Shown here one piece after another: positions 1 to 8,963 of a stretch of DNA of 64,000 nucleotides. Location of the stretch: positions 1 through 64,000 of the forward strand of contig CAWDTM010000005.1 in NCBI GenBank assembly GCA_963805305.1, given 5' to 3'. Source of the stretch: CAVXEH01 sp963805305. Its GTDB lineage: Bacteria; Chloroflexota; Limnocylindria; QHBO01. The position numbers and the translations under genes were made by a program. Position 1 is the stretch's first letter. Each line of letters begins with the position of its first letter. Under the pieces are notes generated by a model. The model was given only the letters and a program-made list of their open reading frames with translations, searched no databases and was not told the origin of the DNA.

Positions 1-563
1 CCGCTGTCCGGCAGGAGCGCGGCGGCGGCCGAGACCATCTCGTGCGGCGAGGGGTTGTGGGCAAGGCAATGCCGCGCCACGACGAGATCCGCCGGGCCCC
101 GGCTTTCCGCGATTTCCGCTGCGCGGCGCAGGTCGAAGAAGTCGCACATCGTGGGAACCCCGGCATCGTTCGCCATCTGCGCGATCCGCTCCGCTGGATC
201 GATGCCAAGGACGGAACCCACGCTCGGACGAAGGTGTGCGAGGAAGTGGCCCGCGTTGCTCCCCGGCTCGACCACGAACGAGCGCTCACCCGCATACCCG
301 TTCGTGAGGAGGTACGAGGTCAGGTACTCGTAATGCGACTCCAGCATGGAGGACTGTGGCGTGACGTAGAAGTAGTCCCGGTACAGGACCTCGGCCGGCA
401 GCGTGTCTCGCAATTGCACGTTGCCACAGGTTTCGCACCACTCCAGCACCAGCGGGTACGACTCCTCCGGCTCCGAAGGGGACGCCTTGAGCCGATTCGC
501 CGGCGGAGACGCGCCGAGGTCCAGGACCTCACGAGTGTCTGCGGAGCAGATTCGACAGGACAT
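1..563 (-). CDS. Sugar C-methyltransferase, class I SAM-dependent, 3' part cut by window edge
   Basis: Translating the minus strand from ATG at 561-563 gives 187 residues, open to the window edge. Near the N-terminus are two Cys pairs (C3/C6 and C43/C46) typical of the zinc-binding domain of NDP-hexose C-methyltransferases (TylC3/CloU type). A SAM-binding glycine loop (EPGSNAGHF, about residues 99-107) follows, then GIDP, then RHCLAHNPSPHE, which resembles the family's conserved R-H-x-L-x-H stretch. The family methylates a carbon of an NDP-keto-deoxysugar. The gene is divergent from the DegT aminotransferase and next to a dehydratase, so it probably decorates the same deoxysugar. The start is supported by a -10-like TAAGGT ending 8 nt upstream. 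The C-terminal half lies outside the window, so substrate cannot be judged. Confidence 0.8.
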   Translation of the reverse strand, partial: MSCRICSADTREVLDLGASPPANRLKASPSEPEESYPLVLEWCETCGNVQLRDTLPAEVLYRDYFYVTPQSSMLESHYEYLTSYLLTNGYAGERSFVVEPGSNAGHFLAHLRPSVGSVLGIDPAERIAQMANDAGVPTMCDFFDLRRAAEIAESRGPADLVVARHCLAHNPSPHEMVSAAAALLPDS

Positions 564-577
564 TGGCAGCGACCTTA
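564..577 (-). promoter_or_regulatory. Leaderless-type promoter of the C-methyltransferase gene
   Basis: On the minus strand a TAAGGT hexamer (572-577) lies 8 nt upstream of the ATG at 563 with no Shine-Dalgarno between. That spacing would place transcription start at or next to the start codon. The same layout recurs at several genes in this window. Confidence 0.4.
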
Positions 578-647
578 CTCGCCCCAGGACCGCTCGCGCC
601 ATGGTTAGAACGGACTGCCCGGAACGGCGACCGGGACCTCCGTACCG

Positions 648-676
648 TTGACCCAAGGCACCAGTGGGCCTAGATT
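648..676 (+). promoter_or_regulatory. Sigma70-type promoter of the aminotransferase/glycan operon
   Basis: TTGACC (648-653) and TAGATT (671-676) are separated by 17 nt, the ideal spacing. The expected start of transcription is about 683, just upstream of the Shine-Dalgarno GGAG (692-695). The in-frame TTG at 648 is therefore the -35 box and not the start codon of the downstream gene. Confidence 0.65.
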
Positions 677-701
677 CGCTGGCCTACCGCTGGAGTCCGC
701 A

Positions 702-1880
702 TTGGCCACCCCCACGACCGAGCCCATCCCGTTCCACCGTCCCGGCCTTGGCGAGCGCGAGATCGCGGCCGCCGTTGAGGTGCTGCGGTCCGGCTGGCTC
801 ACCACGGGACCTCGCGCGCACCGCCTCGAGGAGGCATTCGCGGAACGCCTTGGCGTCCGGCACGCGCTGGCGGTCAACAGCGCAACCGCGGCCATGCACC
901 TGGCGCTGGAAGCCTTTGGCGTGACCGCCGGCGACGAGGTCGTCCTCCCGACGTACACGTTCACCGCCTGCGGCGAGGTGTGTGCCTACCTGGGCGCAAG
1001 GCCGGTCCTGGCCGATGTCGGCGATGACTACCTCTTGGGCGCCGGGCAGGTGGAGCCGGTGCTGGGGCCATTGACCAGGGCAGTCATGCCGGTCCACCTG
1101 GGCGGGCAGGCGGTCGACACGGAGCCCATCAAGGCGCTCGTTGGTGACGGCGTCCGCATTCTGGAGGACGCCGCTCATGCCCTGCCGGCCGACGTCCGCG
1201 GGGTCCCCACGGGTCGCCTGGGCGACGCGGCCGCCTTCAGCTTCTACGCCACCAAGACCATGACCACCGGCGGCGAGGGGGGCATGCTCGTCACGAATGA
1301 CGACGCCGTGGCCGCGCGGGCCGCGCGCATGCGACTGCACGGCATCAACGCGGATGCGTGGAATCGGTATGGAGCCGGTGGCCGCTGGTACTACGAGGTG
1401 ACGGAGGCCGGGTACAAGTACAACCTGACCGATCTCGCCGCCGCCATTGGCCTGGTGCAGCTGGAGCGGCTGGACGAGCTGGCCACTGCGCGCGCTGCGA
1501 TCGCGGCCCGCTACGACGCTCTCTTCGCCGGCAGCGAGCTGGTTCGCACGCCACCCCGCAGGCTGGGCGACCGCCATGCCTGGCACCTGTACATGATCAG
1601 GCTGGACCTGGAGCAGATGACCATCGACCGGGGCGCGGTCATGGAGCAGCTGGCCGCCGCCGGCATTGGCGCATCCGTGCACTTCATCCCGCTGCACCTG
1701 CATCCGCACTACCAGCAGCGCTACGGCTACCGCCCGGGCGACTTCCCCGTTGCGGAGCGGCTCTTTGAGCAGTCCATCTCGCTGCCCATCTGGCCCGGCA
1801 TGACCGACGTCCAGGTCGATCGTGTGGCGTCGACCCTGCTCCAGATCTGCGACTCGGCCCGCTTCCCGGCCCAGGTGTAG
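702..1880 (+). CDS. DegT/DnrJ/EryC1/StrS family PLP-dependent sugar aminotransferase
   Basis: A fold-type I aminotransferase of about 392 residues that transfers an amino group to an NDP-keto-sugar. Visible features are the N-terminal RSGWLTTGP motif, the PLP-contacting LEDAAHA (Asp about residue 156) and the PLP lysine in SFYATK (about K185), followed by the glycine-rich TTGGEGG. Start: I chose TTG at 702 because GGAG lies 6 nt upstream and a TTGACC-17-TAGATT promoter ends at 676; the longer reading from TTG 648 would start inside the -35 box. It stops 9 nt before the sugar transferase/dehydratase fusion. In Pgl-type pathways a DegT enzyme acts on the 4-keto product of exactly such a dehydratase, which makes a UDP-4-amino sugar the likely product (inference). 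Confidence 0.9.
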   Translation: MATPTTEPIPFHRPGLGEREIAAAVEVLRSGWLTTGPRAHRLEEAFAERLGVRHALAVNSATAAMHLALEAFGVTAGDEVVLPTYTFTACGEVCAYLGARPVLADVGDDYLLGAGQVEPVLGPLTRAVMPVHLGGQAVDTEPIKALVGDGVRILEDAAHALPADVRGVPTGRLGDAAAFSFYATKTMTTGGEGGMLVTNDDAVAARAARMRLHGINADAWNRYGAGGRWYYEVTEAGYKYNLTDLAAAIGLVQLERLDELATARAAIAARYDALFAGSELVRTPPRRLGDRHAWHLYMIRLDLEQMTIDRGAVMEQLAAAGIGASVHFIPLHLHPHYQQRYGYRPGDFPVAERLFEQSISLPIWPGMTDVQVDRVASTLLQICDSARFPAQV

Positions 1881-1889
1881 GTTCGGATC

Positions 1890-4397
1890 GTGAATACCCC
1901 GCAGGCAGCCGTAAAGCGGGCCATCGACCTTCTCATGGGCTCGGTCGCGGCCGTGCTCCTGCTGCCGGTGGGGCTCCTCATTGGGCTCGCCATCGTGCTG
2001 GACTCCAGCGGCCCGGTCATCTACGGCGCCCGGCGCGTGGGTCGGGACGGGCGCGAGTTCACCATGTGGAAGTTCCGCTCCATGGCACGCGGTGCAGATG
2101 CCGTGGGGCCTTCTGTGACGGCGTCGTTCGACTTCCGGGTGACCAGGGTTGGCGCATTCCTGCGGCGCACGAAGCTCGACGAGCTTCCGCAGGTCCTCAA
2201 CGTGCTCGCGGGCCAGATGTCCCTGGTGGGACCGCGGCCGGAGGCGCCGGTCTATGTCGCGCTTTGGCGGCCTGAGGAGCGCGCGGTCCTGTCCGTCCGC
2301 CCGGGGGTAACCGGACCCACCCAGGTCGCCTACATCCACGAGGAGGATCAGCTTGTCGGAGACCCTGACAGGGTCTACGAGACGGACGTGATGCACGCCA
2401 AGCTGGCCATTGACCTCGAGTACGTCCGCTCCTACACCCTGCGTGGCGACCTCCTCATCCTGTGGCAGACGCTGGTCAGGATCCTGAGCGCGGGTGAACG
2501 ACGCTCGAACCGCCCGCGCCGGCGGTACACGCTTGCCGAACGCCTTGGGTCAGCCCGCCCGGGCGCCGTCGTGCTGGATGCGGGGCTTGCCGCGCTGGTC
2601 GCGGCGCTGGCGGTTGGCCTGCGCATCGACCGCAACAACATCCTCGCCGCGGTGGCGACCTACTGGGTGTTCCTGCCCCTGGCCGCCGTGGTGCGGCCGG
2701 CCGGATTCGCGCTGGCGGGCGCGTACCTGCGCGTCTGGCGCTACCCCACCGTGAGCGACGTGGCCTTGGTCGTGTCGTCTCTCGCGGCGGGATCCCTGGT
2801 CATGACCCTGGCGATCTTCGTGGTCATGCAGCCATGGGGGTTCCCCGGAACCGTTGGATTCCCGCGGAGCGCCATCATCATCGAGTTCGTCCTCTCGATC
2901 CTGGTCCTGGGCGGCCTGCGATTTGCCTCCCGGGTCCGCCAGGACGGCCTGGACATCGCTGACGACCCACGCCCGGCTGGCCCGCCGCGACCCGTCCTGA
3001 TCTATGGCGCGGGCGAGGCAGGCGCCCAGCTCGTCAGGGAGATGCGCCGCAATCGGCTCCTGCGCATGGAGCCGGTGGCCTTCCTCGACGATGACCGCAG
3101 CAAGCGCGGCCAGCACATCTACGGCGTCGAGGTTGCTGGCACGGCCGACGACCTCCCGCGGGTGGTGGCCGAGCGCGAGGCGAGCGAGGTGATCGTGGCG
3201 ATACCGCGCATCTCCGGCCCGGAGCTTCGCCGGCTGGTCGCACTCTCCGAGGCCGCAGGTATTCCGGTCCGGACGCTCCCCGGCGTGCAGGAGCTGCTGG
3301 ACGAGTCGGTGACCGTCAACAAGATCCGTCCGGTGCGCGTGGAAGACCTCCTGCGCCGCGAGCCCCTCGCGATCGATCCGGAGCCCATGGACCGGCTGGT
3401 CCGTGGTCGCACCGTTCTGGTCACCGGAGCGGGTGGCAGCATTGGCTCCGAGGCATGCCGCCAGATTGCGCGGCTGGGGGCAACGAGGATCGTCCTGTTC
3501 GAACGGGCGGAGACGCCACTCTTCTTCATCGACGAGGAGCTTCGCCGCCGGTTTCCGGGGGTCGAGGTGTCCGCGATCCTGGCGGACGTCACCAATGCGG
3601 ACGCGGTGGAACGGGTCTTCGCGCGCGAGCGACCCCAGGTCGTGCTCCACGCGGCGGCCCACAAGCACGTCCCCCTCTCGGAGTCGAACGTCTCCGCCGC
3701 CGTCCTGGCCAACGTCCGCGGGACGCGCCTGGTCAGCTCCGCCGCCTCGCGACACGGGGTGGGCGCCTTCATCTTCATCAGCACGGACAAGGCCGTGGAC
3801 GCCAGCTCCGTGATGGGGGCCACCAAGCGGGTCGGGGAGACAATCGTTCGGCAGGCGGCCTCCCAGGCCTCCGGCCGGTTCGTGGTGGTCCGCTTTGGCA
3901 ACGTGATGGGATCCCAGGGCAGCGTCCTGGATCTCTTCCGCGAGCAGATCGCCGATGGTGGCCCGGTGACGGTCACGGATCTCCGGATGACGCGCTATTT
4001 CATGACCATCCCCGAGGCCGTGCAGCTGGTGCTCCTTGCCGGAGCGGTGGGCGCGAGCGGCGAGGTGCACGTGCTGAACATGGGCCAGCCCATTCGGATC
4101 GTGGATCTGGCCGCGGACCTGATCCGCCTTTCCGTGGCGGGCGGTACCAAGGACATCCAGATCGTCTTCACCGGCCTGCGACCCGGCGAGAAGCTGGAGG
4201 AGACCCTCTTCGCCCCTAACGAGGACCGCGAGCCTACCGGGCACGAGGGCCTGATCATTGCGCGGCGTTCGGACCCTCCCGGTGCGCCGGAGCCCACCGA
4301 CCGGCTCGAGGCGCTGGCCGAGCAGGGTGACGACGAGGAGCTGAGGCGCCTCCTTGCCTGCGCGCCGGCCGAGAGCGGCGCCCGATCTCCCGCATGA
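1890..4397 (+). CDS. Fusion: phosphoglycosyl transferase (PglC/WcaJ-like) + UDP-sugar 4,6-dehydratase (PglF/CapD-like)
   Basis: 835 residues, GTG start. Residues 1-205 form a bacterial sugar transferase: one membrane helix (about 13-37), MWKFRSM (59-65), the catalytic Asp-Glu dyad in KLDELPQ (D97, E98), and SLVGPRP (111-117). This part puts a sugar phosphate on undecaprenyl phosphate. Residues 225-345 hold about four membrane helices as in CapD/FlaA1 proteins. A first Rossmann-like domain starts at IYGAGEAGA (371) and the catalytic SDR domain at VTGAGGSIGS (511-520). STDKA (631-635) and MGATK (642-646) are present; Met replaces the usual SDR Tyr, as in PglF-type 4,6-dehydratases. The two enzymes are normally separate proteins, so here one chain probably makes the keto-sugar and, after the neighbouring DegT enzyme, transfers it. 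Confidence 0.9.
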   Translation: MNTPQAAVKRAIDLLMGSVAAVLLLPVGLLIGLAIVLDSSGPVIYGARRVGRDGREFTMWKFRSMARGADAVGPSVTASFDFRVTRVGAFLRRTKLDELPQVLNVLAGQMSLVGPRPEAPVYVALWRPEERAVLSVRPGVTGPTQVAYIHEEDQLVGDPDRVYETDVMHAKLAIDLEYVRSYTLRGDLLILWQTLVRILSAGERRSNRPRRRYTLAERLGSARPGAVVLDAGLAALVAALAVGLRIDRNNILAAVATYWVFLPLAAVVRPAGFALAGAYLRVWRYPTVSDVALVVSSLAAGSLVMTLAIFVVMQPWGFPGTVGFPRSAIIIEFVLSILVLGGLRFASRVRQDGLDIADDPRPAGPPRPVLIYGAGEAGAQLVREMRRNRLLRMEPVAFLDDDRSKRGQHIYGVEVAGTADDLPRVVAEREASEVIVAIPRISGPELRRLVALSEAAGIPVRTLPGVQELLDESVTVNKIRPVRVEDLLRREPLAIDPEPMDRLVRGRTVLVTGAGGSIGSEACRQIARLGATRIVLFERAETPLFFIDEELRRRFPGVEVSAILADVTNADAVERVFARERPQVVLHAAAHKHVPLSESNVSAAVLANVRGTRLVSSAASRHGVGAFIFISTDKAVDASSVMGATKRVGETIVRQAASQASGRFVVVRFGNVMGSQGSVLDLFREQIADGGPVTVTDLRMTRYFMTIPEAVQLVLLAGAVGASGEVHVLNMGQPIRIVDLAADLIRLSVAGGTKDIQIVFTGLRPGEKLEETLFAPNEDREPTGHEGLIIARRSDPPGAPEPTDRLEALAEQGDDEELRRLLACAPAESGARSPA

Positions 4398-6601
4398 TCC
4401 TCGCGCGCATCCTGCTCCAGGTCTGGATCGTCGCATTCGTTGGCTTCTTTGGAAGTGAGCTGCCGGGCGCCTACCCGGGGATCCGGGTCGCCGCCCAGGT
4501 TCTGTTCGTCGCGCCGCTGGTGGTCTGGGCCGTACTCCGACTGCGGGGACCGCGCGACCGGCTCGACTGGGCCGTTCTCGGGGCGCTGGGCGCACTCGTG
4601 ATCGTGTCCCTCGCAAGCGTCGACCGGCAGGGCGCCCTGGAGACGGTTGGCCTGGCGCTCGGCTATGCGCTCGCGTTCTGGGCGGCGCGCGACCTCGCCA
4701 CCCGTCCACGCCTGCGGCGCGCCGCCGCCGTTGCGGTCAGCTACGCGCTCGTGTTCTGGCTCGTCATGACGGCGATCTGGTGGATCGCGGAGAAGGTCGG
4801 GTGGATCGCGGACTTCGGCACCCTGCCCAACCTCGAGTCTCACCAGGTCTTCATCTGGGGAACGGCCAATGTCATTCCGGTCCTCGCCCTGCTCGCCATC
4901 CCGTTCCTGCTCGCACAGCCTGCGAGTATTGCCCGCACGTCGCTGATCACCCTGTGGGCGCTCGCCTCCGTCGTGACGATCCCCCTCTCCGCGGGACGGG
5001 CGGCCTGGCTGGGCTTCCTTGTCGCCGCCATCGCCTACGAGGGCATGAGCGGGTGGCCACGGACCCGTGCCGTTGCCCGCTGGCTTCGGACGCGGCGCCT
5101 GCTCCTGGCGGCGGAGGCCGTCACGATGGTCGCCGGGCTTGGCGTCCTGGCGGTTCTCCTCACGCGCGGGCAGACCCTCATCCTGGACAACCTGAGTGAC
5201 CGCTTCCAGATCTGGACGCAGGCGCTTGGCATCTTCGCCGCCGACCCGCTCACCGGCGGCGGCCCTTCCACCTACTCGTGGCTGCGCCTGACGCACCTGC
5301 CCGACTACACCTTCGCGGTGGCGGTGCGGCTTGCCCATGACGTCCCCGTCCTGACCCTTGCCGATGGCGGCCTGGTGCTGTTCGCCGGCTTCGCGACGCT
5401 CCTCGCGACCTTTTTCGTTGCTGGCTTCCGCCACCGTTCGAACCCGTGGCAACGCCTGACCTTCGCCGTCCTCATGGGTTATGGCACCGCCTCGCTTCTC
5501 GATGACTTCAGCTCGCTGCCGGCGGTGATGGTGCTGGTGGTGGCGCTGGCGGCCTGGACGGTCGCGGCACCTCCCCAGAAGGAACCGGCGCCATCCCGGC
5601 CCCGCACGAAGCTGCTGGCGCCGGTCGCCATCCTGGTCATTGGGGTCCTGGTGCTGCCCTCCGTCATTGGCGTGGACACGGCCCGCACCCTCGCGGCGGC
5701 TGGGCGCGCCAGCGCCGTTGACGGGGCGTGGCCGCATGCGGCCGCGCAGTTCCAGAGCGCAACGCAGGCGTACCCCACCGACGCCGGCTACTGGCTGGGA
5801 CTGGGCCTCGCCCGCTGGGAGCTGGGCGACTCCGCGGGCGCCACGAACGCCTACGAGGAGGCCAGGCGATTGAGCCCAGGCGACCCGAGGCCCTACGGCG
5901 CACTTGCGGCGCTGACCGCGGACCCGGCGCAGCGGGTGGCCCTGCTGACGCAGGCCTCGAAGCTGACGATGACAGACCCCCAGTACGCGTTTCGCCTGGG
6001 AGACGCGCTCATGGCCCAGGGTCGGCGAGCGGATGCGGTAAACGCCTACGCGCTCGCCATCACCATCGACTCGGAGCTCGCGGGAGCCTTTACCGGCGCT
6101 GGGGACGCCACATCCCGACCGCCGCTCGTGGAGATTGCTCCGGTGGCGGAATCCACCGCCGCGGCAGTTGGCGACCGGGACATCTACATCCACTCCGAAT
6201 GGGTCACCTGGGATATCGGGCTGGCAGAGGGGACGCTGCCGTCCGGTGCCGGTGCTGCGTGGAACGCCGTTGCGCTGGCGTCGGCGGGGAACCTGGACGC
6301 GGCCCGTGCTGCAGCGGACCAGGCGGAGCAGACAGACCCGTTCGAGGTGCATACGGAGGACGCGCTCCTATATGTGGCGGTGCGCGCCTGCGACCGGACG
6401 ACCTACGACCGGCTGATCAACGCCATGGGCGCCTACGCGCCGCACCGGATCTCCGGGGTTGCAGAGGTCCGGGAGCATGTCTACCGCGAGGCAAGCCTGG
6501 GCAGCTACCAGCCGCTGTCACCCTGGCCGCTTCCGCCCGACCAGCGATGGCCCACCCTGCTCATTGGTGCGCCGCCAGCCTGCCCGGGGTGGAGCTCGTG
6601 A
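4394..6601 (+). CDS. O-antigen ligase/polymerase-like membrane protein with C-terminal TPR region
   Basis: 735 residues. The start overlaps the stop of the upstream gene in an ATGA arrangement. The first ~410 residues contain about a dozen hydrophobic helices with the Wzy_C/WaaL-like segment around GGGPSTYSW (about residues 288-296). The rest is soluble and contains helical repeats such as TDAGYWLGLGLARWELGDSA and DPQYAFRLGDALMAQGRR, typical of tetratricopeptide repeats. The family joins or polymerises lipid-linked glycans on the outer face of the membrane. The TPR part could hold the acceptor or a partner. It is co-translated with the glycosyltransferase that follows (GTGA overlap). Confidence 0.8.
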   Translation: MILARILLQVWIVAFVGFFGSELPGAYPGIRVAAQVLFVAPLVVWAVLRLRGPRDRLDWAVLGALGALVIVSLASVDRQGALETVGLALGYALAFWAARDLATRPRLRRAAAVAVSYALVFWLVMTAIWWIAEKVGWIADFGTLPNLESHQVFIWGTANVIPVLALLAIPFLLAQPASIARTSLITLWALASVVTIPLSAGRAAWLGFLVAAIAYEGMSGWPRTRAVARWLRTRRLLLAAEAVTMVAGLGVLAVLLTRGQTLILDNLSDRFQIWTQALGIFAADPLTGGGPSTYSWLRLTHLPDYTFAVAVRLAHDVPVLTLADGGLVLFAGFATLLATFFVAGFRHRSNPWQRLTFAVLMGYGTASLLDDFSSLPAVMVLVVALAAWTVAAPPQKEPAPSRPRTKLLAPVAILVIGVLVLPSVIGVDTARTLAAAGRASAVDGAWPHAAAQFQSATQAYPTDAGYWLGLGLARWELGDSAGATNAYEEARRLSPGDPRPYGALAALTADPAQRVALLTQASKLTMTDPQYAFRLGDALMAQGRRADAVNAYALAITIDSELAGAFTGAGDATSRPPLVEIAPVAESTAAAVGDRDIYIHSEWVTWDIGLAEGTLPSGAGAAWNAVALASAGNLDAARAAADQAEQTDPFEVHTEDALLYVAVRACDRTTYDRLINAMGAYAPHRISGVAEVREHVYREASLGSYQPLSPWPLPPDQRWPTLLIGAPPACPGWSS

Positions 6602-7515
6602 CCGCGCGCCGGCGACGGCTCCTCTTTGCCGCGGTGACCATGCTTGCCTGGGGCAGCCTGCTCTTCGCCTGGATCTGGCTCAACTTCAACCAGCGCGACT
6701 TCATGCAGGACGCCCGGCCCTACTGGCAGTACGACTACGGCAACCTGTACGCGCACGGCACGGTGGGCGGGAGGGATGCCTACCTGTACTCGCCGGCGTT
6801 CGCCCAGCTCTTCTTCCCGTTCGGGGCGCTGCCCTGGCCGGTCTTCAAGGGACTCTGGTCGGCGCTCAACATTGGCGCTCTCGTCTGGCTCGCCGGTCCG
6901 CGCTGGGGCGCACTCCTCCTCCTCTTCCCCGGGTCTCCCGTGTCGGACGAGATCAGCACCGGGAACCTCCACCTTCTGATCGCCGTGGCGGCAGTGGTGG
7001 GCTTCCGCTACCCGGCCGGCTGGGCGGTGATGCTCCTCACCAAGGTGACGCCCGGCATTGGCCTGCTCTGGTTCGCCGGGCGCCGCGCCTGGCGCTCGCT
7101 GGCCATCGCCCTCGCGACCACGGCGGCGATCAGCCTGGTCTCCTTCGCCATTGCGCCGCACCTGTGGTTCGCGTGGGTCGACTCCCTGCGTCACAACGCC
7201 ACGGTCAACATCCCCGGCTATGCCGTGGCGATCAGCTGGCCGCTCGGCGTCCGGGTTGGACTGGCAGCCCTCATCGCCTTCGTGGGTGGGATGCGCAACT
7301 GGCGCTGGACGGTGCTCGTCGCCTGCGCGGTTGCGCTCCCGGTCCCCTGGATCAGCGGCATGAGCCTCCTGGTGGGCATCATCGGCCTGCTCCGCGGGAG
7401 ACCGGCTGCGCGGCGGTTGCCGCGAGACGCAGGCGGGTCCGATGGCGACGCCGGCATCGGTCCGGGCCTGACGGCCGGTCAGGTCCCGCCGCAGCGGATC
7501 AGGAGAGCCTGGTAG
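6598..7515 (+). CDS. GT87/DUF2029-like polyprenol-phosphate glycosyltransferase
   Basis: About 305 residues starting with GTG inside a GTGA overlap with the preceding ligase. It is polytopic, with a N-terminal Asp-rich loop (FMQDARPYWQYDYGNLY) and LYSPAFAQLFFPFGALPW, which match the pattern of the DUF2029/GT87 family (PimE-like alpha-mannosyltransferases). These GT-C enzymes use polyprenyl-phosphate sugars at the outer membrane face. It is shorter than many family members (about 400 residues). Its last 37 nt overlap the end of the convergent membrane protein gene. Family assignment is good; sugar specificity is unknown. Confidence 0.7.
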   Translation: MTARRRRLLFAAVTMLAWGSLLFAWIWLNFNQRDFMQDARPYWQYDYGNLYAHGTVGGRDAYLYSPAFAQLFFPFGALPWPVFKGLWSALNIGALVWLAGPRWGALLLLFPGSPVSDEISTGNLHLLIAVAAVVGFRYPAGWAVMLLTKVTPGIGLLWFAGRRAWRSLAIALATTAAISLVSFAIAPHLWFAWVDSLRHNATVNIPGYAVAISWPLGVRVGLAALIAFVGGMRNWRWTVLVACAVALPVPWISGMSLLVGIIGLLRGRPAARRLPRDAGGSDGDAGIGPGLTAGQVPPQRIRRAW

Positions 7516-8933
7516 GCGTCCTTGTATTCCTCGCACCAGAACGGGTTGTGCTCCGCGGCGCCCACGAGCGGAGCCCCGGGGGGGAGCAGGATGGCATTGG
7601 CGCGGTAGCCGTCGAGCTTCGCCTTCCAGTCTGCCGATGCGCCCCGGATTGACGAGTAATCGTTGAGAATGGCATCCGGGTACATGTCGTTGCGGCCGTC
7701 CACGAAGACACGCCCGCCGCTGTCGTACATCCGCGAGATGACGTAGCCGCCCCATCCGTACTCCGCGAAGACCCGGGCGTCCGGCTGCTCAGCCAGGAGC
7801 TTGTCCACGCCCTCCACGGGCAGATGCTCGCGGATCTCGGAGGCCCCGTTGCCCACCACGTGCGGCAGCATGATCACCACCGTCGCCGCGAGCACCACCG
7901 CGGTGACGCCCATCTCCATGGCCCGCCGAATGGTGCCTCGCCGAGCGGAGAAGACGCGCACGGAGCGCCGCGGGACCAGTGCGTCGAAGCTGGTGGCCAT
8001 GAGCGGGAGCGCCGCCACTGCAGCGAGCGGGGCGTTCCGGACCGAGACCAGCGACGCGATGACCAGCACGACCGTGACAACGCCCTGCCATCCCGCGCTC
8101 CCTCGCCAGCCGGCAACGAGCAGGGCGGCGATCAGGATCAGGAGCCCAATGCTGCCGGGGTCGTGGAAGTTGGGCGACTGCCACTCCTGGATATGGGAGA
8201 TGCCCCAGTTGCCCGGCTGCACGTAGCGCAGCGGATAGAGGATCCCAATCGGCCCGGCCGGCGTCACCATGGAGGCCGCAACCGAGCCGATGGCGCCAGT
8301 CAGCGCCCAGCGGCGCGCCCCCGCCATCGGGGTACGCCCAAGAAGGGTGGCCAACGTCCAGACGGCGACAACGCCCAATGCGATGACGTACAAGCCGTGG
8401 AGATTCGCCCACACGATGAAGAACGGGACGAGCCAGAGCACTCGTCTCGGGTGGGTCGCTGAGAGGGATGAGAGGAACCACATCAGACCGGCCAGCAGGA
8501 GCCAGCTGATGGCCTGGGGTCGGACCGTGAGGAAGCTCAGCATGACTCCGGTGCTGACGCCGGCTGCAATCGCGATGGGCGCCACGCGCACGCCGGCCCA
8601 GCGCGCCTGCAGCATGGCGATACCAATGGCGCCTGCGCCCAGCAGCCCGAAGACGACCAGCGTGGTCACGCCTCCGGCAACCGTGACCAGCCAGTAGATC
8701 AGGAGCTCCGCAAGCCATTCATGCAGGGTCCACGGCCCACCGGCGTAGGTGAAGGAGAAGGGGTCGGCGGTCGGCACGTGCCCGGTGGTTGCGATCAGGC
8801 GCCCGGTCGTCACGTGCCAGAAGTAGTCCACGTCGGTGAGCCCGTGGAAGGTGGTCGTGAAGATCAGGACCGTGCCCACAACGGCGAAGACGAGGACCGT
8901 GGGAGCCGGCAGCCAGCGGGAGACGGCAGACAT
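7479..8933 (-). CDS. Polytopic GT-C-like membrane protein
   Basis: 484 residues with about ten membrane helices. The first loop reads TDVDYFWHVTTG, followed by GPWTLHEWLAELLIYW; an acidic residue in the first extracytoplasmic loop is the usual catalytic feature of GT-C glycosyltransferases. The C-terminal soluble part (AEYGWGGYVISRMYDS and VDGRNDMYP) looks like the periplasmic domain seen in such enzymes. I cannot name the exact family. Start ATG 8931-8933 is supported by a -10-like TAGACT 7 nt upstream. It is transcribed divergently from the next GT-C gene and convergently with the GT87 gene, so it is its own unit in the glycan locus. Confidence 0.65.
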   Translation of the reverse strand: MSAVSRWLPAPTVLVFAVVGTVLIFTTTFHGLTDVDYFWHVTTGRLIATTGHVPTADPFSFTYAGGPWTLHEWLAELLIYWLVTVAGGVTTLVVFGLLGAGAIGIAMLQARWAGVRVAPIAIAAGVSTGVMLSFLTVRPQAISWLLLAGLMWFLSSLSATHPRRVLWLVPFFIVWANLHGLYVIALGVVAVWTLATLLGRTPMAGARRWALTGAIGSVAASMVTPAGPIGILYPLRYVQPGNWGISHIQEWQSPNFHDPGSIGLLILIAALLVAGWRGSAGWQGVVTVVLVIASLVSVRNAPLAAVAALPLMATSFDALVPRRSVRVFSARRGTIRRAMEMGVTAVVLAATVVIMLPHVVGNGASEIREHLPVEGVDKLLAEQPDARVFAEYGWGGYVISRMYDSGGRVFVDGRNDMYPDAILNDYSSIRGASADWKAKLDGYRANAILLPPGAPLVGAAEHNPFWCEEYKDAYQALLIRCGGT

Positions 8934-8963
8934 CGCGGCGAGTCTAACGGGTACCCTCCCCCG
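8934..8963. promoter_or_regulatory. 30-bp divergent, leaderless-type promoter pair
   Basis: Only 30 bp separate two divergent starts. Minus strand: TAGACT (8941-8946) then 7 nt then ATG. Plus strand: TACCCT (8952-8957) then 6 nt then GTG. Both -10 boxes fit the space, but each -35 region would lie inside the opposite gene. Neither side has a Shine-Dalgarno sequence. Confidence 0.5.

Noticed and set aside
42..608. 188-residue plus-strand ORF at the window start
   Set aside because: The minus strand carries a methyltransferase with zinc and SAM motifs in the same place.
684..2396. 570-residue ORF on the minus strand across the aminotransferase
   Set aside because: Mirror ORF caused by high GC; the translation is Arg/His-rich with no domain, and the plus-strand enzyme is complete.
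2550..4709. 719-residue minus-strand ORF across the transferase-dehydratase fusion
   Set aside because: Shadow of a real gene; composition rich in Arg, Asp, Gly and His, and no motif.
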